Shown piece by piece: positions 1 to 5,219 of a DNA stretch of 9,074 nucleotides. The position numbers and the translations under genes were made by a program. Source of the DNA: Bacteroidota bacterium. Lineage in GTDB: Bacteria; Bacteroidota; Bacteroidia; Chitinophagales; Chitinophagaceae. The DNA lies in the NCBI GenBank assembly GCA_947463975.1, contig CANHUW010000056.1, forward strand, positions 1 to 9,074. The letters run 5' to 3'. The first letter of the stretch is position 1; the number at the start of each line of letters is the position of its first letter. The notes beneath the pieces are model-generated. The model worked only from the letters and a program-made list of their open reading frames with translations, had not been told where the DNA came from and searched no databases.

Positions 1-1
1 A

Positions 2-1069
2 ACTTATAATTATTTTACTGACTTAGCATTTAAAAGATATGGTGCATTTTTTCAAATGGGAAAAAGAGCATTTAATAATAGATTAGGAATCAGTGCTGGT
101 ATTAGGACGGACGGAAATGGCTTTAATAACTCTGGTAAAGATTTTATGAGTAGGATCTCACCGAGAATTGGATTGAGTTATGTTCTTACAGATAAAATTA
201 ATTTGAATGCATCCATTGGAAGATATTTTAAAGTTGCCCCTTTAACGGTTCTTGGATTTAAAGATTTGAACGGGAATTTTGTAAATAAAAATGCGGATTA
301 TATTGGAAGTAATCATTATGTTGCTGGAGTAGAATATATCCCCAGTGATGCAAGCAGATTCACTGTAGAAGTCTTTGCTAAAAAATACTTTGGAGTACCC
401 ATAAGTATTCAAAAAGGAATTAGTTTGTCCAATTTAGGTGCTGATTTTAATATCTTAGGAAATGAACCCATAAGCACAACAGGATTTGGTAAAAGTTATG
501 GATTTGAATTATTCGCACAACAAAAATTAACCAAGCGATTTTTTGGAGTAGCTAGTTATAGTTATTTCAAAAGTTCTTACACTGATTTTGCTGGAAAATT
601 TATTCCAAGTGCCTGGGAGAATGTTCATTTATTAAGTCTCACTGCAGGTTATAAATTGTATAAAAATTGGGAAATAGGCTTGAAGTTTAGATTCCAAGGA
701 GGCACTCCATATACACCATTTGATAGTGTGGCAAGTAGGTTGAATTTTGTTACTTTAAGGCAAGGTGTTTTGGATTATACAAGATTGAATACGCTTAGAG
801 TCAACCCATTTAATTCAAGTGATTTAAGAATTGATAAAAAATATTTTTATAAAAAAGTAACTTTGGATTTTTTCTTAGATATCACCAATTGGTATGGCAG
901 TACCAGTGTTGCACCAAGTGCTTATATATTTGAATCCAATCCAGACGGAACATTTAAAACAACTGATGGGAAACCAGTAAAAAAAGATGGATCAAATGCA
1001 ATACCTTCATTAGCTGACGGCAATCAAGTATTTATTACTCCAACAGTAGGATTTATACTAGAATTCTAA
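2..1069 (+). CDS. TonB-dependent outer-membrane receptor, C-terminal part (5' end outside window)
   Basis: This is the C-terminal part of a TonB-dependent receptor, the outer-membrane barrel class that imports large or scarce nutrients using TonB energy. The frame is open from base 2 with no stop, so the first ATG at 56 is internal; 355 residues are visible. They alternate short beta strands ending in aromatic residues with polar loops, for example 'INLNASIGRYFK', 'SYGFELFAQQKLTKRFFGVA' and 'NWEIGLKFRFQGGTPYTPFD', as in the last strands of such barrels. The protein ends in a strand finishing with 'GFILEF'; a terminal phenylalanine is the usual BAM-recognition signature. The plug, TonB box and any N-terminal carboxypeptidase-like domain would lie before the window, so the substrate cannot be inferred and no SusD partner is visible. 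It converges on the glycosyltransferase gene. The class is fairly certain; other large outer-membrane barrels are the alternative. Confidence 0.85.
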   Translation, partial: TYNYFTDLAFKRYGAFFQMGKRAFNNRLGISAGIRTDGNGFNNSGKDFMSRISPRIGLSYVLTDKINLNASIGRYFKVAPLTVLGFKDLNGNFVNKNADYIGSNHYVAGVEYIPSDASRFTVEVFAKKYFGVPISIQKGISLSNLGADFNILGNEPISTTGFGKSYGFELFAQQKLTKRFFGVASYSYFKSSYTDFAGKFIPSAWENVHLLSLTAGYKLYKNWEIGLKFRFQGGTPYTPFDSVASRLNFVTLRQGVLDYTRLNTLRVNPFNSSDLRIDKKYFYKKVTLDFFLDITNWYGSTSVAPSAYIFESNPDGTFKTTDGKPVKKDGSNAIPSLADGNQVFITPTVGFILEF

Positions 1070-1095
1070 TTTAGTTTTTGTAAGACGATGAATAG

Positions 1096-1857
1096 CTAAA
1101 GAAAATTACTCACATAAATACGCTTTATATTTTTGATAAAGCGACCTGTAATATGTTGCCATTGCATATTTAAAACACCTAAAATGGCTTCTTTAATAAT
1201 TCCTTTTGACATTTTGCTAACCCCTATCTTGCGGTCAACAAATGTAATGGGCACTTCTTTTAATTTAAACCCTAATCTCCAAGAAGCAAATTTCATTTCA
1301 ATCTGGAAAGCATACCCAATGAAATGAATATTGTCTAAATTAATAGCAGCTAATACTTTATTTTTATAACAAACAAAACCTGCAGTAGGATCTTTAACTG
1401 GCATTCCAGTGATAATTCTAGTGTATGCAGACCCACCTTTGGAATAGATCAATCTATCCATTGGCCAGTTTTCAGTTGCTCCACCTTTTACATATCTACT
1501 TCCAATGGCCACATCAGCACCATCTATTTCGCATGCTGAATACAATCTTTCTAAATCGTTTGGATCATGAGAGAAATCCGCATCCATTTCAAATATATAA
1601 TCATACTGTTTAGACAATGCCCATTTAAAGCCATGAATATATGCGGTACCCAAACCTAATTTACCAGCTCTTTCTTCTAAAAATAGTCTACCAGGATGTT
1701 TAGGGATAATGTCTTTAATGATTTGGGCAGTTCCATCAGGTGATCCATCATCAATCACTAAAATATCATACGACCCTTTTAGAGATAAAACCGTACTAAC
1801 GATGGAAAGGATATTCTCCTTTTCGTTGTAAGTTGGTATGATGACTAATTTTTTCAC
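1096..1857 (-). CDS. Family 2 glycosyltransferase, polyprenol monophosphomannose synthase type (DPM1-like)
   Basis: This enzyme probably moves a sugar, typically mannose or glucose, from a nucleotide donor to a polyprenyl phosphate at the inner face of the cytoplasmic membrane, supplying a lipid-linked donor for envelope glycans or glycoproteins. The 253 residues show a GT-A fold: 'IIPTYNEKENI' at 6-16, 'VIDDGSPDGT' at 34-43, the metal-binding DxD in 'EMDADFSHDP' (Asp92, Asp94), 'IGSRYVKGG' at 118-126 and 'DPTAGF' at 156-161. Length and motifs match the soluble, single-domain DPM1 class: there is no GtrA-like membrane domain, and only a basic tail after about 235. The start is GTG, because an in-frame TAA lies two codons upstream and the next methionine is residue 91, beyond the nucleotide-binding motifs. 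It lies 51 bases after the exonuclease gene and could be co-transcribed with it. The exact sugar is not readable from sequence. Confidence 0.9.
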   Translation of the reverse strand: MKKLVIIPTYNEKENILSIVSTVLSLKGSYDILVIDDGSPDGTAQIIKDIIPKHPGRLFLEERAGKLGLGTAYIHGFKWALSKQYDYIFEMDADFSHDPNDLERLYSACEIDGADVAIGSRYVKGGATENWPMDRLIYSKGGSAYTRIITGMPVKDPTAGFVCYKNKVLAAINLDNIHFIGYAFQIEMKFASWRLGFKLKEVPITFVDRKIGVSKMSKGIIKEAILGVLNMQWQHITGRFIKNIKRIYVSNFL

Positions 1858-1908
1858 TGATTAGGGGGTATAGTGACTTTTAAAAAAATTATTATGTGTA
1901 AATATAAA

Positions 1909-2676
1909 CTATTTATTTAATATTGACTTATTTAGGATTTCGGTCAATTTTTGCTTAGTGTGGAGGGCAAAATCTCCTTTCATCATCCAATCATAGTACT
2001 GAGGCTCATCCTTAAGTACTTGAGTAACAGGTTTTCCCTTGTGTTTACCGAAATTAAATATAGGAACACCGTTTTCATAAACAAACCTTCTTGCAAAGTC
2101 AATGATTTGGTCTTCTCCAGTAAATTTTACGATTGATTCCACTGTATTACCTATCTGTGGATATTTAATTACCTGTGCTTCTAATACCTCAAATGTTGCC
2201 ATGGCATCTGCTTCTGCAGTATGAGCATCCTCTAAATTCTTGTTGCAATAAAATTTATATGCAGCAGAAAGTGTTCTTTGCTCCATCATATGAAACACTT
2301 TTTGAACATCTAATAATTTTCTAGATAACATATCAATTTGAATACCCGATCTTAAAAATTCTTCATTCAACATAGGGATATCAAAACGATTGCTATTATA
2401 ACCTGCTAAATCCGCCCCTTCAATAAATTGTTTTATTTCATTGGCAATTTGTTTAAAAGTAGGGGCATCTTTAACCATCTCATTAGAAATGCCATGAACT
2501 TCCGATGCAGCTGCAGGAATGGACATTTCTGGATTGACCAATTTTCTTTTAATTTGTTTGGTTCCATCTGGCATAATTTTGATAATGGCAATCTCTACTA
2601 TCTTATCAAGACTTACATTGATACCAGTAGTTTCTAAATCAAGAAAACAAATTGGATGGCTTAATTGTAACTGCAT
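1909..2676 (-). CDS. DEDDh 3'-5' exonuclease (DNA polymerase III epsilon-like) with C-terminal FGKHKGK domain
   Basis: This is a 3'-5' exonuclease of the DnaQ/epsilon superfamily, likely acting on DNA or RNA ends in repair or turnover. All catalytic residues are present: Asp13 and Glu15 in 'DLETTG' (Exo I), Asp99 in 'GYNSNRFD' (Exo II), and His152 with Asp157 in 'HTAEADAMATFEVL' (Exo III, DEDDh type). The exonuclease fold covers about residues 7-170. A second module follows at about 185-247, with 'FNFGKHKGKPVTQVL' and 'PQYYDWMMKGDF', resembling the small FGKxKGK domain of DUF3820-type proteins; its role is unknown to me. No polymerase or DNA-ligase region is present, so this is a stand-alone enzyme. 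Whether it is the replicative proofreading subunit cannot be told here; RNase T-like or repair roles are possible. The ATG start places the first motif at residue 10, normal for the family. It is divergent from ytxJ. Confidence 0.88.
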   Translation of the reverse strand: MQLQLSHPICFLDLETTGINVSLDKIVEIAIIKIMPDGTKQIKRKLVNPEMSIPAAASEVHGISNEMVKDAPTFKQIANEIKQFIEGADLAGYNSNRFDIPMLNEEFLRSGIQIDMLSRKLLDVQKVFHMMEQRTLSAAYKFYCNKNLEDAHTAEADAMATFEVLEAQVIKYPQIGNTVESIVKFTGEDQIIDFARRFVYENGVPIFNFGKHKGKPVTQVLKDEPQYYDWMMKGDFALHTKQKLTEILNKSILNK

Positions 2677-2723
2677 ACTTTGAATTATTTTGTGAAGTTA
2701 ATCAATTAAAACTTTAAGGGTTC

Positions 2724-2747
2724 AATTCTATTAAAATAGTTGGAATT
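2724..2747. promoter_or_regulatory. Interrupted palindrome in the divergent exonuclease/ytxJ spacer, possible operator
   Basis: The 102-base spacer 2677-2778 must hold the promoters of both divergent genes. Near its middle CTATT (2728-2732) and AATAG (2735-2739) form an inverted repeat around AA, flanked by AATTC (2724-2728) and GAATT (2743-2747). In AT-rich DNA such a repeat can arise by chance, and no regulator gene is adjacent. I found no clear match to the Bacteroidota TAnnTTTG promoter box on either strand of the spacer. Confidence 0.2.
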
Positions 2748-2778
2748 ATTTGATTATTTTTACACTAAAATCATTCAC

Positions 2779-3114
2779 ATGAACTGGATACCTTTGACTA
2801 CTGAAAAACAATTAGAAACCATCAAATTGAATTCGGCAAATACTCCACAAATTATATTCAAACATAGTACCACTTGTAGTATTTCGAAAATGGCTTTATC
2901 TAGATTTGAAAGAGCAACTGCTCCAGAGGGAGTTGATTTTTATTATTTGGACTTACTGAATTATAGACCAATCTCTAATGCAATTGCGGAAGTTTTTCAA
3001 GTACATCATGAATCTCCACAAATTTTATTGATTAAAAAAGGTGAATGTACTTATGATGAAAGTCATTACGGTATAATGATGGATGAGCTCATTGAACAGA
3101 TCCATCAAGACTAA
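2779..3114 (+). CDS. ytxJ: YtxJ-family bacillithiol system thioredoxin-like protein
   Basis: This 111-residue thioredoxin-like protein matches the YtxJ family, linked by co-occurrence with the bacillithiol low-molecular-weight thiol system and thought to act as a monothiol, glutaredoxin-like redox protein in the cytoplasm. Visible landmarks are 'FKHSTTCSISKMAL' with the putative active cysteine Cys33, a following strand 'FYYLDLLNYRPISNAIAEVF' (54-73), and 'HHESPQILLIKKGEC' (76-90), where Pro80 sits at the cis-proline position of thioredoxin folds and Cys90 is a second cysteine. The ATG at 2779 is chosen because 'MNWIPL' is the usual beginning of the family; a frame-open TTG at 2740 would add 13 atypical residues. 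It is transcribed alone, divergent from the exonuclease and convergent with the thiolase. No bacillithiol biosynthesis gene (bshA, bshB, bshC) lies in this window, so the pathway link is family knowledge. Confidence 0.88.
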   Translation: MNWIPLTTEKQLETIKLNSANTPQIIFKHSTTCSISKMALSRFERATAPEGVDFYYLDLLNYRPISNAIAEVFQVHHESPQILLIKKGECTYDESHYGIMMDELIEQIHQD

Positions 3115-3128
3115 TCCATCAAGACTAA
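3101..3128. repeat. Perfect 14-bp tandem duplication across two convergent stop codons
   Basis: The unit TCCATCAAGACTAA occurs at 3101-3114 and again, without a gap, at 3115-3128. The first copy carries the ytxJ stop (TAA, 3112-3114). The second carries the thiolase stop (TAG on the minus strand, 3127-3125). Each copy contains CTAA, which encodes a stop for both genes, so removing either copy would leave both proteins unchanged but make the two stop codons overlap by two bases. Confidence 0.95.
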
Positions 3129-4309
3129 TTACACCTTTCTATCACCATAGCTGAAGCTCCCCCGCCTCCATTACAAATAGCAGCTGCTCCAAATTGCTTT
3201 TGATCTTGTTGTAAAATATGAGCAAGGGTAACAATAATTCTCGCACCACTACAACCCAATGGATGCCCTAAAGAGACTGCACCTCCATGTACATTCACTT
3301 TTGAAGCGTCAATCTTAAGTAGTTGGGTATTTACAATACCTACCACAGAAAATGCTTCATTCAATTCAAAAGCATCTATTTGATCCAATGTTAAATTTGC
3401 TTTTTCCAAAGCCTTTGGCAAAGCTAAAGAAGGAGTTGTAGTAAACCATTTTGGATCTTGTTCAGCATCCGCGTAACTCATGATCTTTGCAATTGGTTTT
3501 AATCCTAACGCTTTTGCTTTTTCTCCACTCATTAATAGAACAGCTGCTGCACCATCATTCATTGTACTTGCATTTGCAGCAGTCACAGTACCATCTTTAG
3601 TAAAGGCTGGTTGAAGTGCATTCATCTTATCAAACTTTACATTGAAAGGTTCTTCATCTTTATCTACAATGATTGGATCACCTTTTTTTTGCGGGATTAC
3701 AATAGGCACAATCTCGTCTTTAAATAAACCTTTTTCGGTGGCTAATTGTGATTTTTGATAACTAGTAGTTGCAAATAGATCTTGATCAGCTCTTGATATG
3801 GAATACTCTTTTGCACATACATCTGCAAAATTACCCATTGCCACTTTATCATAAACATCTACCAAGCCATCTTTTGCTAAACCATCCAATACAGTTATAT
3901 CACCATATTTATTACCCCATCTTTGATGAGTATTATAAAATGGTACATTACTCATACTTTCCATGCCGCCAGCCACAATAATATCAGCATCTCCTAATAA
4001 AATAGATTGTGCTGCTTGTGAAATACTTTTCATACCACTTGCGCAAACTTTATTTACCGTCGTACATATTACCTTATGTGGCAAGCCTCCAAATATAGCA
4101 GCTTGTCTCGCAGGTGCCTGACCTAAACCTGCTTGAATGACAGACCCAAAAACAACTTCATCTACTATAAATGGATCTAATTGAGCTTTTTCGAGCAATG
4201 CTTTAATAACAATACCTCCTAATTGAGTGGCAGTGAATGATTTTAAAGAACCCCCGAAAGAACCAATAGGGGTTCTTACTGCAGCTACTATAAATACTTC
4301 CTTTGCCAT
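3125..4309 (-). CDS. Acetyl-CoA C-acetyltransferase (thiolase II)
   Basis: This thiolase interconverts two acetyl-CoA with acetoacetyl-CoA plus CoA in the cytoplasm, feeding ketone-body, short-chain acyl or fatty-acid metabolism. At 394 residues it has the normal length of the AtoB/PhaA class. The active site is complete: nucleophile Cys89 in 'VNKVCASGMKS', Asn317 in 'LNEAFSV', His349 in 'GHPLGCSGAR' and Cys379 in 'ICNGGGGAS', almost the numbering of the Zoogloea enzyme. 'GGMESMSNVPF' (114-124) is also typical of the family. Preference for acetoacetyl-CoA rather than longer 3-ketoacyl-CoA is inferred from overall similarity; a FadA-like role remains possible, but no fadB-like partner is adjacent. 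It begins 23 bases after the S1-domain gene and is probably the last gene of the topoisomerase IV operon. Its stop falls inside a 14-base tandem duplication. The frame contains an A8 run (T8 on the plus strand, 3683-3690). Confidence 0.94.
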   Translation of the reverse strand: MAKEVFIVAAVRTPIGSFGGSLKSFTATQLGGIVIKALLEKAQLDPFIVDEVVFGSVIQAGLGQAPARQAAIFGGLPHKVICTTVNKVCASGMKSISQAAQSILLGDADIIVAGGMESMSNVPFYNTHQRWGNKYGDITVLDGLAKDGLVDVYDKVAMGNFADVCAKEYSISRADQDLFATTSYQKSQLATEKGLFKDEIVPIVIPQKKGDPIIVDKDEEPFNVKFDKMNALQPAFTKDGTVTAANASTMNDGAAAVLLMSGEKAKALGLKPIAKIMSYADAEQDPKWFTTTPSLALPKALEKANLTLDQIDAFELNEAFSVVGIVNTQLLKIDASKVNVHGGAVSLGHPLGCSGARIIVTLAHILQQDQKQFGAAAICNGGGGASAMVIERCN

Positions 4310-4332
4310 AATAAATAGTTTTAATTAAAAAA

Positions 4333-5199
4333 TTAATTAGATGAAGTAGATTCCTGGTTTTCAGGCACTAAACGAATACCCTCTTCTTCTATGGTGATTA
4401 ATTTTGCTTTATACAAAATACCCACACTCATTTTAAACGCTTTCTTACTCATACCAAAAAAAGCGTAAATATCATCTGGGCTTGACTTATCATGATAAGG
4501 TAAAAAACCTTTATGCATTTTCAGTAGTCTTACAATAGTAGATTGATCATCAGTTAATTTCTCTACCCCTTGTTTACCTATACCTATATCTAATTTATTG
4601 CCTTCTCTAATTTTCTTTACAAAAGCCTCATCAATATATTGTCCTATGTGTAAATGGGTGAAAACTTCATTTTTGTATACCAAACCTTGATGTACCCCGT
4701 TCACGATAACTACATACCCTAATTCGGACTCTCTATAAACTTGAACTTTTACTTTGTCTCCTTCCTTAACTGTTAGCTGATCATTACTGATTTGCTTGTC
4801 TATTTTTTCAGTAGCTGCAACTCTTCCTGTTTGGGCATCTATATATAGTTTGACCAAATATTTTCCACCAATTCTCATGGTCGAAAGTTGCTGTGATACT
4901 GGAACAAATAAATCCTTCATTAAACCCCAATCTAAAAATGCACCTTGTCTTGTTACTGAAATTACTTTTAAAGCTGCAATATCTCCTACTACTGCCAATG
5001 GCTCCTGAGTTGTGGCTATTAATCTATTATCAGAATCATGATATACAAAAACACTGATGGTATCTCCCACTTGTAAACCCGAGGGAACAAATCTTTTGGG
5101 TAACAAAATACCTTCTTCTCCATCGTCCATATAGAAACCAAAGTCAACCTTTCGATCCACTCTCAATAAATTAAACTCCCCCACTTTTACGGTTGACAT
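4333..5199 (-). CDS. cvfB: CvfB/YitL-type S1 RNA-binding protein with C-terminal winged helix
   Basis: This is a cytoplasmic RNA-binding protein of the CvfB family, known in Staphylococcus as a post-transcriptional regulator; the targets in Bacteroidota are unknown. The 288 residues follow the family plan of three S1-like OB folds and a winged helix. The first S1-like unit is about 3-65, the second about 68-132 with 'GAFLDWGLMKDLFVP' (87-101 region), and the third, diverged, about 143-208 with 'GYVVIVNGVHQGLVYKNEVF'. The winged helix is about 218-278, including the family signature 'LPYHDKSSPDDIYAFFGMSK' (233-252). The start ATG is 20 bases after the parC stop, and 23 bases separate its stop from the thiolase start, indicating co-transcription. 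The tail after 280 is short, polar and serine-rich. Family assignment is firm; the physiological role is inferred. Confidence 0.9.
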   Translation of the reverse strand: MSTVKVGEFNLLRVDRKVDFGFYMDDGEEGILLPKRFVPSGLQVGDTISVFVYHDSDNRLIATTQEPLAVVGDIAALKVISVTRQGAFLDWGLMKDLFVPVSQQLSTMRIGGKYLVKLYIDAQTGRVAATEKIDKQISNDQLTVKEGDKVKVQVYRESELGYVVIVNGVHQGLVYKNEVFTHLHIGQYIDEAFVKKIREGNKLDIGIGKQGVEKLTDDQSTIVRLLKMHKGFLPYHDKSSPDDIYAFFGMSKKAFKMSVGILYKAKLITIEEEGIRLVPENQESTSSN

Positions 5200-5219
5200 A
5201 GTCTTTGTTTTATATAAAT

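Noticed and set aside
56..58. ATG at 56 as the start of the TonB-dependent receptor
   Set aside because: The same frame is open back to the window edge with barrel-like residues (TYNYFTDLAFKRYGAFFQ), so this methionine is internal.
1058..1079. Possible terminator after the receptor: CTAGA (1058-1062) pairs with TTTAG (1070-1074), followed by five T
   Set aside because: The stem is only five pairs, includes a G-T pair and has no GC-rich core, so it is too weak to call. The perfect palindrome TAGAATTCTA (1059-1068) has no loop and overlaps the stop codon.
1133..1613. Plus-strand open frames opposite the glycosyltransferase, and similar ones opposite the exonuclease, thiolase, cvfB and parC
   Set aside because: These are antisense shadows of well-supported genes, with no family resemblance in their translations.
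2740..2778. Upstream TTG start for ytxJ
   Set aside because: It adds 13 residues not typical of the family, and the first codon would lie within the spacer palindrome; ATG at 2779 gives the expected MNWIPL beginning.
3683..3690. Run of eight T (A8 in the thiolase message), possible programmed slippage
   Set aside because: The thiolase frame is complete and normal on both sides, encoding lysines in a surface loop region; there is no alternative frame of interest after it.
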